From Linnemannia hyalina (lineage: Eukaryota; Mortierellomycota; Mortierellomycetes; Mortierellales; Mortierellaceae): 64,000 bases of DNA. Below are positions 44,680 to 56,242 of this stretch, piece by piece; position 1 is the stretch's first letter; each line of letters begins with the position of its first letter. A program made the position numbers and the translations under genes. Under the pieces are notes generated by a model that was not told the DNA's origin, did not search any database, and saw nothing but the letters and a program-made list of their open reading frames with translations. The stretch covers positions 2,790,001-2,854,000 of the forward strand of contig JAHRHY010000001.1 of NCBI GenBank assembly GCA_019671135.1, written 5' to 3'.

Positions 44680-46390
44680 CGCAGAGATTGAAGGGCCGCT
44701 CAAAGACATCCTCGCTCATGGTGGTGACAAAGTACTTGCGTTCCTTCATCAAACAGCTCCCGATGCTTCTTGGCCTCATCCAGCGTCATCGACTAATACA
44801 CCGGCCGCTCGATATCGCGTGCAATCTCTGGCGACAGCTTCTTGGCCAGCCTCTTGTTCAGCGAAGCAGCGGTCACTGTGCCTGAAGAGCAGCCATTTGT
44901 TGTGGTGGCACGAATGTTGTGAACAGAATGGGGGCCTTCTTCGGGGTCGGCGAGGAAGAACACTGAATCCAGGGCCGGTTGTGCCTGTAATCGAAACGGC
45001 TGGACTTGGTGTTGGAAGGTATTTGGAAAGGCAATGTAGTGGTCTTGTTTTGCCACGACCGTCTAAATACTGGATTAGGGCCCCATTGTTCTCAAAGTCG
45101 TACATGTGTAACACAGCCTGGGGGTCGGACTGTTGGTAGGGCGGCTCTTGGACCTAGGCACAGAAGTTGAGGCGGCGGGATTCAGTGATGTTTTCGGAGT
45201 TGTAGTAGTAGATCTCGATGGTGACTATGTTTTCGTTCGCCATGCCTTTGACATGCCAGGATCTGCCGTCATAGGTGGAGCTCGAGGGTGTTAGCTCGAT
45301 GTTGGCGAGTTTGATGATTACTTGGAAGGGTTGCTTGTTAGAATTAACTAAGCTGGTGGACGGGCGGTTAATGTTCTTGGTTGCGAGGTAGAAGGGTGGG
45401 GTGTGGATTGGGTTTGGAACTCGGGTGCGGAAGTATTATTGTTCGGCTTCTTCATCACCCTCGCCAAACTGGGACTCTATTTAACCATCACACCAGGTAT
45501 AGGAATTTGCTGTCAGTCAAGGTGTCTTACTTATAAGGGACCCCATCTCCCCTAGGACTTGCACGAACATTGACAAGAACTTTTCTAGATTTTCTTCCAA
45601 GACCGGTTACATGTCTCTATGCTTGATAGGGTGGAAGTTGTTGATAAACGACTTTGCCTTGACCTTCAGTTTCCTCCTCATGCCTCATTCCTGTGCCTCA
45701 TAGCCGTTGTCGTTCACTGTGCTGGTGAAGGTGAAATCCGTCGGAAACCACTAATACCTTTTCAAATAGAAAGTCGAATCCAATCCACCAACGTGAGGCG
45801 CGCGTTTCTTGGTCTTGCCTCCACCGATATGCGCCAGCGGCGGGATCATTTCCTTTGTAGTGACAAGTGTCCAGCTAGCAATGAAAGGGAACAAGGACGA
45901 ATGAACCAAGTCCAAGATCTTATCATCTGTCCCCGGATCCCAGTCCTTCTCATCCTCCGGAACATCCTCCAGCTTCTGAACACACGTTATCAATCGCTCC
46001 TTGAGACCTTTCCCCCCATCCTCCTCGTGCCACAGCGTGATCGATCTGGTCCTGACGCTGTTGCGCAAACCACTCCAGTTCCAGAAACACGTACTGGACT
46101 TGCTCCTCCCTTAACCAGCCGTTGCACCTCCTCTTGACTAGACGCCAAGAACTCATCTTTCTAACGGGGCGGCAATAAGAGGATCCTTGAATTTGGTCCA
46201 CTAGTCACGTTTCTCGCGGATCCCATTCGAGGCGGCACACATGGTCAGTTCTGGGAGGAGGGTTACAGGGTATCCTTTGGAGGATTCGTCATCGTCTTCA
46301 AAGCCGTCGTCATCAGTGTCTCTGTCATTACCGTACCCGCTGCTTGTCCATAGATGAGGGAGCAGCATTTTGGTTATGATAAAGAAAGAA
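44680..46390 (-). pseudogene. Decayed DUF4246 gene (longer copy)
   Basis: DUF4246 proteins are fungal proteins related to 2-oxoglutarate/Fe(II) dioxygenases. Minus-strand pieces in order: LLPHLW and GYPVTLLPELTM near 46200-46380; WLREEQVQYVFLELEWFAQQ (45950-46201); DWDPGTDDKILDLVHSSLFP (45751-46068); GMANENIVTIEIYYYNSENI, then TES (45190-45245); HYIAFPNTFQHQVQPF and SVFFLADP (44793-45056); LMKERKYFVTTMSEDVFERP (near 44690-44765). Frame changes occur throughout and a stop interrupts the segment after ENITES. Family identification rests on the ENITES, FPNxxQHQVQPF and FFLxDP patterns as I recall them. It is clearly non-functional as read. It shares its C-terminal block with the remnant at 48.3 kb. 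Confidence 0.75.
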
Positions 46391-46998
46391 AGAGAATGAA
46401 GAGAAATTGGGGCAAAGGAATAAGAGTAGCACGATAATCCTTTTTGTGAGCATTTCTCACACTCTACATTCCGTTGTGCAACGTGTACCCCTGAAAAAGA
46501 CAAAGAACGGATCAATATTTTATTCGTCTGTATGCAAATAAAAAAAAAATAAAAAAAACCATCATCTTCTGTGCTATTATCGTTTGCTTTCCCACATTAC
46601 AAGGCTATATGAGCAGCGACGCGGGGCGGGCGCTTGACAACGGCAATCTAGATCCAATGCCCTCCGATAGCCACGAAAATTGGCAGTGGTGTATATATAA
46701 AAGAAGAACTTGTAGAGAGCGGCGATGACGAGCGAGAAGAGCACTAAGTGTGAGAGGTATCTTCGAAGTAGTTCTGAGAGCACGAATAAAAAAGACAAAT
46801 AGGCGCATGACACATACATAGGGTTCGTACTGTATCAATGGGCGAATCAAAGCCACACCTTGCGCCTCCAGGCTCACAGGCTTCACTGCGGTATGTGTTT
46901 TTTCTTTTTTCTTTTTTCTTTCACTTTTCCTCTTCTTTCTCTTCCACTTCACACTCTTATCACTAGTCCCCCTCAGCTCCCACAGGAACACACATAGC
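46391..46998. other. Intergenic region before the RNA cyclase gene
   Basis: It contains A/T runs (46540-46560), a short TATATATAA stretch near 46692 and a TTTC-rich leader (46895-46965). No gene is seen. Confidence 0.45.
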
Positions 46999-48218
46999 AT
47001 GATCAACACAGTCGTCTTGGATGGGACCACATTAGAAGGCGGCGGCCAGATCCTTCGTATCGCCGTCTGTCTCTCAGCCATCACCAATATACCTTTGAAC
47101 ATTACACGGATTCGTGGCAACCGACCCAGAGGCGGTGGACTCAAGTACCAGCACCTCACAGGTGTCAATTGGCTGGCGAAGGCGAGCGAGGCCAACATCG
47201 AGGGCGCAGAGATCAAAAGCACAGGATTGAGACTATCGTGGGACAGGGACACTGACGATGAACCTTTGGATGGCCATCGGTTTTTGTCCTTGCCCAAGAT
47301 GATTGATATTGGTAGTCCTGGGAGCGTTGCCCTCGTCCTCCAGGCTATCCTACCGTTTATTATCTTTGGACGCACTCTGAACGCTTCTCTGACTCGACTT
47401 CTCAAGATGCCAGTGATGGGTCATTGCCACTGCCAGCGCCGATCCACATCACTATCAAGGGCGGCACCAACGTCAGCTTCTCACCCTCGTTCGAATACAT
47501 CAACAAGGTTCTCCTCCCAACATTCTCTCGCATTGGACTACCGCCCATCACCGCCCGTCTCGAGTCTCGTGGCTGGAGCACAGGAGGACCTCAGATTGGT
47601 ACTGTCATTTTCGAGATCACCCCACTCCCAACCAAGTCATACCTCCCATCATTCGAATTGACGAATCGTGGGACCATCCAACATATTGAGGCGACAGTTC
47701 TTGGACCCAAGATCGTTCAGGACAAGTTCCGACATGAGGTTGCAATCAGGTTGGCGGCCAACTTTCCGGGAGTTGCTACAACCATCACCTTTGAGGATAG
47801 TGGACATCATTCGCGACTCTACCTGCTCCTCGTGGCCAAGAGTGAGAATGGTCACCTCCTGGGTCGGGATTGGCTGTACGATCGCAAGACACGCGGAGGG
47901 GAGCTGAACGGGCCTGTGGAGCAGCTTGTCAAAGAGGTCGTCCAGCAGCTGCAGATGGAGCTTAAGCATGGCGGGTGTGTGGATGAGTACTTGCGAGACC
48001 AGTTAGTTATCTTTAGCGCGTTGGCCAGAGGCAAGTGCCATATCGATGCAGGACGGAATGAGGAGGGTCAGTTGGTGGAAGGTAGTTTACATACCAAGAC
48101 TGCACAGTGGGTTGTTTCGCAGATGTTGCCTGTGGCATTGGGGGAGGATGGGTCGATTGTTGAGGGAATAGCTTTGGAGGTAGGTAGCAGGTTCACGTCC
48201 ACTGTCCGGCATCCTTAA
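46999..48218 (+). CDS. RTCA: RNA 3'-terminal phosphate cyclase, with a reading-frame break
   Basis: RtcA-type enzymes convert RNA 3'-phosphates to 2',3'-cyclic phosphates through an adenylated His. The N-terminal part (46999 to about 47385) reads LDGTTLEGGGQILRIAVCLS, then RIRGNRPRGGGLKYQHLTGV and IDIGSPGSVALVLQAILPFI. The C-terminal part (from about 47385 to 48218) continues one frame away: PAPIHITIKGGTNVSFSPSF, then GHHSRLYLLL, VDEYLRDQLVIFSALARGKC, and SLHTKTAQWVV, which contains the expected nucleophilic His. The EGGGQ and HTKTAQ motifs favour a true cyclase over Rcl1. The break lies between about 47370 and 47420, in the weakly conserved loop before PAPIHI, and equals one missing base. 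No intron of plausible length fits. It may be a sequence error or a recent inactivation. The total would be about 405 residues, slightly longer than usual. Confidence 0.85.
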
Positions 48219-48268
48219 TTTTCATCCAAAGAGTGGTAACGTAGCCTTCAAATAAACAGCAGATTTCG

Positions 48269-48770
48269 CTATTCATTTTCCATCGATAACTCAAAAGAAC
48301 AAAAAAAAAAAAGGCAAAAACAAAAAGACTTGTGCTCACAGAAACTGAAGGGTTGCGCAAAGACCTCGTCGTTGGTCGTCTGATTAAAGAACTTGCGCTC
48401 TTCCATCAATTTCTCGCGGTATTTCTTGGCTTCCTCCAATTCCATAAGCTTGGACCTATCCGACAGTCCCGAAATCATCTGCACAAGCTCCAACGGCAAC
48501 CCCGGCTCGATCCCCTGCAAGATTTCGATCACACAGTGCCATTCTGCCTGCTGGGGTGGCACAAACGTCGTCGATACGATGAGATCCTCATCGCCATCGC
48601 AGAGTCTGTACATGTACCACATCCTCTCCCTGTCCGACTGTTCATACCTAGGCTCAGCCACCTGGATCCGAAAGTCCGGTCAGGACTCGGTGATGTTATC
48701 CGTATGACAGTAATAGATCCCTGTGGCGACAATGTTCTCGTTCGCCATCCCCCTGACGAAGCAAAGTAGG
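48269..48770 (-). pseudogene. DUF4246 remnant (C-terminal part, internal deletion)
   Basis: The minus strand reads GMANENIVATGIYYCHTDNI, then TES and a stop, then VAEPRYEQSDRERMWYMYRL. The sequence then jumps to IVSTTFVPPQQAEWHCVI, without the FPNxxQHQVQPF block expected between them. It ends with YREKLMEERKFFNQTTNDEV and FAQPFSFCEH. The last block matches the LMKERKYFVTTMSEDVFERP block of the copy at 44.7 kb. The open part (130 residues) could look like a gene, but the in-frame stop, the lost block and the missing N-terminus mark it as a remnant. Confidence 0.7.
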
Positions 48771-48779
48771 TGTAGAGAG

Positions 48780-49447
48780 GGGGCGATTATACCTTTCCGT
48801 CCTGGTGAGTGACAACGCGTTGCCGTCATATCATTAATCATTGATCACTGATAAAAACGCGTTAGTGATCAAATGTGGTTGCCATCAGACGCGTCCCGTC
48901 AGTTAGTCACGTAAAATTCCATCGGCCATAGGCCCGCTAACTTCTTCATATCGACCCCGTGTTAATCTGGAGGGAAATGATCTATCGACCATTCTGCAAG
49001 TTCTTCTTTGTCTTATGTTCTTTTTCTTGGTGCGCTAATTTATGGACGAAGTAAAGAGAAAAAGTTAGTGCTTAGAAACAACTGCTTGCAAAAGTGAAAA
49101 GAGTCGTAGCGTTGGACCAGTAGAAGATCCCAGAACATGGAAACGCGTCATTCCGCGACATCTTCTTTCGATGCTCCAACGGGTCCTGCGGCAAACACAC
49201 CCACAAAAAAAAAGTGGACGAAGGGGCGCGTGCACAGCAACCCACCGCAGCAAATGGTCAAATTGTAAAAATCTGGATATGCTAAGCCACCGTTCTTAAA
49301 AGCAAAAGAGTGGTTCCCCCCTTTCTTCGTTCGCCCTTTTTCTCGTTTCTTTTCCCACCCAACCACCCACACTACGCACGCACTGGACACTGTTCTTCTT
49401 CTTCAACAACAACAACAGCACATATCAAGAATACATATACCCTTCCA
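48780..49447. promoter_or_regulatory. Upstream region of ERI1 with clustered ACGCGT elements and an inverted repeat
   Basis: ACGCGT occurs at 48815-48820, 48857-48862, 48889-48894 and 49143-49148. In ascomycetes this is the MluI cell-cycle box bound by MBF. The second one lies inside the loop of a perfect 9-bp inverted repeat, TTGATCACT (48841-48849) with AGTGATCAA (48864-48872). No gene is seen; the T/C-rich ERI1 leader begins near 49320. Confidence 0.45.
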
Positions 49448-51138
49448 ATGACAGTAGTCGAAGACATCCGTGAACAACTCAATCAGCTGGGACTGGACAC
49501 CCGCGGAAACAAGTCCGCATTAAAGAAACGCCTCCGGAAACATCTCAAGAAGGACGCCAAAACCAGCTTCACCAAAGATAGCAACAGCAGCGACGACGAC
49601 AATGATGAGGATGAGGAAGGTACAACTTCAAAACCACAAAAACCCTTGGACGAGAAAAAGCAGCAACAAAAACCCTCGGACGAGAAGAAACAGCCACAAA
49701 AGCAGCAAGAGCTGGAGCAGGACGTTGGTCAAAGTCAGAAGAAGCTGCACAAGAACAGTCGATACGACTATTATCTCTGCTTCGATGTCGAGGCGACCTG
49801 TGAGCTTGGGTTCCGATTCGAGTTCCCGAGCGAGGTGATCGAGTTCCCTATCGTGCTTCTTGACGGATCCACTCTTGAAATCGTAAGTCAGCCTTTTTTT
49901 TTTTTTTTTTTTAAATTTTTTTGTTGACGGCACGCAAAAAGTTTGAACATTCTACTTGTATCGCTTTCAAAAGAATGGACATCCTAACAATGCCCTTGCT
50001 CTTTTGTGATTTACGGTATGATGAAATAGGTGGACGAATTCCACTCCTATGTCCGGCCCATACACAGACCGATCCTCAGCGACTTTTGTAAAGAGTTGAC
50101 AGGAATCAGCCAGGTATCGTATACACATCACAGCACAGCATTATATGGCGCAAGGTTATTTCAAGACGGCCTTGGGACCATAATTATTTACCCTTCAATA
50201 CGTTTGCTCCCACATAGGAAACGGTCGATAACGCGCCAACATTCGTGGAGGTCCTCGCCCGTTTCGAAGACTGGCTCACATCTCACGGAATCATCCTCTC
50301 CGACAACGACACCACTGCATCAACCACAATCACAGCTCAACCCCTCGGCAAAAAGGTCAAATCCAAAAAGTCCAAAAACAACTCTGGTAGAGGAGGCAGC
50401 AACAATGGAAGCCCTTCTAACCTACAAGTCGCCAATGCCGTCAACGACTTCAAATACGGGGCCACATACTCTTTTGTCACCGACGGACCGTTCGACATCC
50501 GTGACTTTATTAGCAAACAATGTCTTCACTCCAACATCCTCCGCCCTTCGTATTTCGCCCACCCTTACATCGACGTCCGCACAATGTTCCGAGACTACTT
50601 TGACTTGATCCAGTGGAAGAACCTCGAACGCATGTTGGGCTTTTTGGGCGAAACCTTTGAGGGCCGTCAACATAGCGGGATCTGTGACGCACGGATGGTC
50701 GCCCTAATCGCCAAGCGGCTCGCCCAGGGGTTCCGCAAGGACCAAAACGACCCCATCTTCCAGGAAGAGAACACAGAACTGGTGGCGCCGCAGTGGAGTG
50801 GTGAAAAGATTGCAAAGTTCAAGGAAGGATGTGTGTTGAAGGCCAACCGATCGACAAACAACACGTTTATCAAGATGATCTCCTTCAAGAAGGTTGCTCA
50901 GATCGAGGCTTTGCCGGCTGCAGTCGCCGCTGGAAAGGTCGCCCCGCCAATCCTCCCTAAACCACCCACCGGTTCTCAAGTGAAAAAAGACGCCGACGAC
51001 GACAAAGGGCCGGACAATGTGCCAGCGGTGAAAGCATTCTCGCTGCCATCACCCGAAGAGTCTGCGCCAACATCTCCAATTGTAGAGACCTTTGTATCAG
51101 AATCAAAGTTCTCTGCTCTCTCGTTGAGCTCCGAATAA
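49448..51138 (+). CDS. ERI1: ERI1-type 3'-5' exoribonuclease with SAP domain
   Basis: ERI1/3'hExo nucleases trim small RNAs, histone mRNA tails and 5.8S rRNA 3' ends. Three exons, 49448-49882, 50030-50113 and 50218-51138, all phase 0, give 479 residues. A SAP motif lies at about 4-36 (IREQLNQLGLDTRGNKSALK). An acidic and Lys/Gln-rich linker follows (45-100). The DEDDh exonuclease domain has D113 and E115 (CFDVEATCEL), then TDGPFDIRDF, and HSGICDARMVA with the catalytic His and last Asp. A low-complexity insert (SKKSKNNSGRGGSNNG) interrupts the domain before TDGPFD. The C-terminus is Pro/Ser-rich and lacks a recognised domain. It is preceded by a cluster of ACGCGT elements. This is consistent with, but does not prove, a cell-cycle link. 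Confidence 0.9.
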
Positions 51139-51255
51139 AGCATAGAACAACACTACCCTACTCAGTCCTTTGCCTTATCATATTATTTTTTGCTAGTGTT
51201 ATTTGATGATTTGTTTGTATGCAAAAGAAGAAAAAGAAAAATGAAACGATGCTAA

Positions 51256-53432
51256 TTAAAAGTCACGCAGCGTGATGACCATCTCTGCGATCCTAAGCTC
51301 CTGCATCTCCAACATCTCCAAGACGCTGTTTAAGGTCTCCAATTCCTTCTTCTCTGCAGCGTTGAGTAGCGAATCGTCGGCTTTGACATCCGTCCGCTCA
51401 CACTTGTTCAACAGCACAGCCCGCTTTGCACGCTCCACAAACCGCCTCTGACGCAGATTGCCCATGGTATGATAGAGGCGATCGGTCAAGGTGTCTGCAG
51501 CCCTGGGCAGAATGACCTCCCAGAGGTAGTACGTTCTTGAGGGTGTGCGTTCTTTGGTCTTGGGCACCTCCTGCAAGTTCAACACGCCGAATGTGCACAG
51601 TGTCGTCAACTTCTCCCGAACATCCTTGACAGGCATCATCGAGAACCTTGAGATCTGCTTCTCCTCCAGCTTGCCCTTGTCTGCAAGCATGTTCATGATC
51701 CGGACATAGGGCGCTCCAAACCGGGCAGAGACGATACCCTGGATCAAGTTCTTTTTCAGGATCTGCGATGCCGACTTGAGGTTGATGACATATTGTCCGC
51801 TCCGTCCTCCATCCTTCTTCAGAATCTTCATGAGGTCTTCCTCCAGAATCTGGATATACTTGTCGAGACATTCGTGGATCTTAGGCTTGGTGTTGTTGGG
51901 TCCGAGATCTGAAGGGTCGAACTCGAGTGTGTCGATCAGATTGGTGTCCTTGGGGAGACTGTTGAGCAAAAGCATGATGCTGACGGGCGAAGAGTGTTCC
52001 TCCTTGCAGTTGATCATACGCTCCTCTGCCAAGTTCATAATTGTCTGCATAATCGTCTTTGCCGTTGGGTTCAGTCTCGCCTCATACAGGTTGGCGATTT
52101 GCTATTTTTGAACATCAAGATGAAAGGTGAGTCAGCAACACATAGCTCCCATGAGTTCATATGCGACAATAGTAGGGAAAGGTGCAAGCTCACAATACAA
52201 TCGTCTAGGTACTCACCACGTTCCTCCATCTGATAATAAAGCGTTCAAAGTTGACCTTGAAATAGACATCCGTCTCAACCTCTTCAATAATCACAAGGTC
52301 TCCGTCTGTCAACAATCTTGGGCGCTTCTCTCCGTAGCTGTCATCCATGGTATCCAGCCTACGTTTCTATGGTCAGTCGTAAATGCAAGATAAAAAAGAG
52401 GTTAGACCAATATTCACGTAACGCGTGCCATTTTACACAAGAATAAGAAGACATCGCCCAAAGTTACACATACCAGCCCGACAATTGTGGAATTCTGCTC
52501 CGCCTGCTTCTGTGCTCCGAGAACCTTGCGGATGGAGGCCAATTCTGCTGCGGTAGGTGGCAGAGTCATTTTATCTGTTTCCCGTTTCTCCTCTGCCATG
52601 TCCTTGTCAGCTGCAGTCAATGAGTCAGAGGGTCGAACCGCAATCAAACACTTCTCCTTGACCATCCTTGTGAACGCCTTGTTCAGCAATTGGGTGCCTA
52701 TTTTCAGGTATCAGCATATCGACCCAGATTTCAATTCTTTAGTATAATTCCCGTCGCCATCTGTGAACTGAAGCCAAAATGATACCGAAAAGGTTGTGCA
52801 AAAAAAAAGATCCAGATCTGTCGCGCTTACGTTGGGTTGTAGTCTTTCCTGGGGCAACACCGCTGGTCGTCAAGACATCGGCAACGCAGTCTGTGATGGT
52901 CAGCTTTCCATGAGTTAGCAAAGACTCGGCAATGAGTGCTCCATCGCGCTCAAACCACTCCTGCGAAGAATGCAAGACCTTAGGGATTAAAACCCTGTGC
53001 AAGAGCTCTGTTCGGTTGATCTCATAGTAGGTGACGATCCTGGACTTTTCCTGACTCTCTGCATAGACCACCAAGTTGTGTTGGATCAGGACAAAGAGAC
53101 ACTCGCGCACTTGACGAGGCTTCAGCGCTGTAAAATTGACGATCAGGCCGACAGGCATACGTCCCTTCCTGATGAGAACATTGGCTACTTTCTGATACAT
53201 GTTCAAAGAAAAGTGGATATATTCCATTAGTAATTGGAGGCGTCAATTGAGTCCTCTCGTTTACGGCGGAATAGGTAGATTGACTTACCTCGACGATAGG
53301 TCCGAAGTGTTCCCTGACAATAAGGCGACACAACCGGTTCTCTACCCACGGTTGAGATGGTAAGACAGCAGCAGGTGTAAGTGAGAAAATTCATCTGTGC
53401 ACAACGCGTTCATGACCTTCTGTTTGCTCCAT
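51256..53432 (-). CDS. RPC82: DNA-directed RNA polymerase III subunit RPC82/RPC3
   Basis: RPC82 belongs to the RPC82-RPC34-RPC31 trimer that helps initiation by RNA polymerase III. Six exons on the minus strand: 53432-53417, 53341-53289, 53191-52831, 52697-52474, 52366-52217 and 52101-51256. They total 1650 nt, or 549 residues, near the human size. Winged-helix segments are visible: LCRLIVREHFGPIVE and LIRKGRMPVGLIVNFTALKP at the N-terminus; ANLYEARLNPTAKTIMQTIM and GQYVINLKSASQILKKNLIQ in the middle; ISRFSMMPVKDVREKLTTLC near the C-terminus, then RTYYLWEV. A coiled coil ends the protein. The first exon of 16 nt and its GTCATG donor are weakly supported. The rest is firm. The gene is tandem with TAF7. 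Confidence 0.92.
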
Positions 53433-53906
53433 CGGCAGCTTTCGTTGCATTTCATTGTCGCGACCACGCCTCCAGTTCCCAAAAGGAGAGATGTGTTGTT
53501 GTTGGTGTGTTTACCGTGGAGGCTCATTCTGTGGCTATGGTCGATGAATGGTCGCTGTGTGTGTCACTGTTTTCTCGCTGAGCCCGATGTCGGTTCTTCC
53601 CTTCCAACAAAAAGAAAGTGCTGTTGTGAAAGGAAAAGAGAGAAAGAAGCGAAAGTAATGAAAGAAGGCCAGTTCAACCCTGTGCTATGAAAAAGAAAAA
53701 AGAAGTGAGCCGCAGAAACGCAGTCCATTTTTGTTTGGCAACATCAAAGCCACCACCACCTCAAGACTAAATTGTTCCTCGCAAATGATACACGCGCTTT
53801 GCCCAGTCAACGCGCGTTGGAACTTATCATGCAGCATAGTTTATATCGACTGCAATTGCAGCAATACCGTTACTTCGTTGCAAGGACCACACTGAGGGTG
53901 ACTTTT
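53433..53906. other. Spacer between TAF7 and RPC82
   Basis: Both genes are on the minus strand, so this is the RPC82 promoter plus the TAF7 3' end. It is A/G-rich near 53620-53700. No gene is seen. Confidence 0.45.
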
Positions 53907-56109
53907 TTATTTGCCTTTGGGCTTGCCACGGGCTTCTTCAAGCTGCGACTTCTTGAGCTCAAGCTCCTTGCGAAGCTGCTCCACAATAAGGTTGAAGCGT
54001 TTCTATAGGACACCGACACAACCAAAAGCAGAAAAGAACGAAACCTCTGTTAGCCTTTGTCTCATACACTGCTTAGTAGCAACATATCCTATCGACAGAC
54101 ATTTGCATTTTTACCTTCAAAATCTCGTTGGGTGCCGACTGGAGTTTCTCCTCGTTCTCTTGAATCTTGCCGTCCAGCTCTTTGATCTCGTCCTTCAGCA
54201 ACTTCTCCACCTGTGCCTTCTCCTTGTCGTCTTCGTCGTCGTCTTCATCATCTTCGTCTGATCCACTGTCTTCATCATCGTCATCGTCTTCTTCCTCTTC
54301 CTCCTCTTCCTCTTCATCGTCATCATCGTCGTCATCTTCGTCATCCTCGTCCTGAGCTTTGGCCTTGCCCTTGTCACTTTGATTGGCGGTGCCCGAGGAG
54401 ACTCCAATGGATCCCGCAAATGATTTAGACGGTAACCCTGTGGTAGATGTATGGTTGCCGCTGGCACTTCTGATTTCTCCCAGCCCGGACAATCCACCTG
54501 CGCCACCAATGTTTCCTGCCCCTGGTGCGCCAAATTTGTGCACACTGTTCTGTGGAGGAGCTGCATGACTGATGTGGCTTCCAGAAAGTCCTGAAGGTTG
54601 TGAGGCTGGTTTGCGCTCTTGTGGCTGTGGTGTTCCGCCTTCCTCATCTGTGGCATTCTCTCCGCCACCAATTTCTCGCTCGAGCTCTGCCAACAGGTCC
54701 TTTTCGTACTCGTCATCCTCCTCGTCTTCGTCGTCCTCTTCTTCCTCGTCCATATCCATCATCTCACCGTCATTATCATCCATATCCAAATCACTTTGGG
54801 CACCTTCAGGAGCTGGTGTTGCGCCATCTTCCGAGTCATATCGGTCCATGCCATCGATCTGTTCCCGCATCTCATATATCACTTCTTCTGCTTGCGCGTC
54901 TTCCTGGAGTAAACGTTCAATCTCGGCTTCTACACCCTCCACGGCCTAGTTGGTTACGACGAAAAGTAGACCATTAAGTTAGCACTCTGTACATATCACG
55001 TCGGTTCTTTAGCTCCAGAAATACACACCATAACTTTTACATACCACTTTTGACACGCGTTTCCTGAAACGACGCTTGCGAACATTCTTTAGTGGATTCG
55101 TTAGACCATCTGGCCAGATGTACTCGCTTGGTTTCAGAGGTAGTAATGTTGGAGCTGGCATGACATCTGAGGCTGGGTTGCGTGATCCTGCTCCGGGTTC
55201 CGTTTTGATAACCTTTTCTGCTGGGGCTTCATCCACGATCAGCATCTGCGAGATATCCGCGATCTTGTACATCTGCTTCCCGTTCAGCGTCTTTTGTGCC
55301 TCAATTATTGTAGGAAGATCAACCAGCTTTGTCGGAAAATCGATTCCCTCGAATGTGAATGTTCCCCGCCGCGCATCTGTAAGGTTGAGGTAATGGGCGT
55401 GAGTTTGTTTATCAATGTTATTAGCAGTAATAGAGCATGCAGCGCAAACGCGCATTCCTATTGTTTTTATTGACCAATTGTTACCTGTAAACTTGAGCTT
55501 CACAGATTCATCAACCTCGCGTGCAATGACCTTTTCACGGAACCGATCCAACATCTCCCCTGGGGGCAAGCGCAGAATAAACTGTTCCTCAATGCTGACC
55601 TCGGGCTCGTCCTCGTTGTCGTCGTCAGAATCCTTGCCGCCCTTGTCATCATCGTCGTCGGGACCGAAGGATGAGCCTGCTCTGCCTCCTCGACCACCTC
55701 CTCGGCCTCCTCGTTTGCTGGGTCCGCCACCGCCACCGCCTGCTCCACCTGCCTTTTTGTATGGACCCTTGGGTCGTCCGGACTTTGCTGCGCCCATAGC
55801 TGCACCGGCAGCGGCAGCAGCTGCAAGTTGTTTCCGAGGTGCGGTTCCGACAGGTGTTGTGGTAATGGGTATGGTTGACTGTTGATGGTGAGGCAGCGTG
55901 CTCGAAGAGGACCCAGTAAATGGAGAGGCGCTGCCGCCTTGTATTGACATTCCAGCTGTTGCTTGTGTGATGGATGATGTGTTTGTGTTTCCTGGTAAGC
56001 CTGTAGGCCGTGATGCACCTGAGAGTGTGCCAATGGGTTGAGGGTAGACACTTGCAGGGAACCCTGACCCTGATCCCCCTGCGCCACTCGGTGTTCCTGG
56101 ATACGACAT
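53907..56109 (-). CDS. TAF7: TFIID subunit TAF7
   Basis: TAF7 binds TAF1 in TFIID. Four exons on the minus strand: 56109-55485, 55376-55045, 54945-54115 and 54002-53907. They total 627 residues. The N-terminal 170 residues are disordered: Ser/Thr/Gly, an Ala run, an AT-hook-like GRPKGPYKK, and Gly/Arg-rich sequence. The TAFII55 domain spans about 173-320: EEQFILRLPPGEMLDRFREK, DARRGTFTFEGIDFPTKLVD, LPTIIEAQKTLNG, and EYIWPDGLTNPLKNVRKRRF. Very acidic tracts follow (DDDDDDDEEEEEEEEEDDDD). The C-terminus is a coiled coil (EIKELDGKIQENEEKLQ, then VEQLRKELELKKSQLEEA). The extended N-terminus is unusual compared with human TAF7, whose domain lies at the start. Confidence 0.95.
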
Positions 56110-56242
56110 GCGTGTGATGGTCAAGAGCGAAAAGTAAGGATTGAAAAAAAAGCACACAGTTGCCTATTTGTGCATTCATTCATTCGAACTGGTGACTGTC
56201 TTTGTAAACGTTTATTTCGTGTGAGGGGGACAAATGGTTCCA

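Noticed and set aside
46605..47405. Antisense 266-residue ORF opposite the RNA cyclase start
   Set aside because: It overlaps conserved cyclase codons and has a hydrophobic, low-information composition. It is a shadow frame.
48269..48661. DUF4246 remnant as an intact 130-residue gene
   Set aside because: It starts right after an in-frame stop within the conserved region, lacks the central block and has no N-terminal domain.
54167..54355. Poly-Ser ORF on the plus strand
   Set aside because: It is the reverse reading of the Asp/Glu codons of TAF7.
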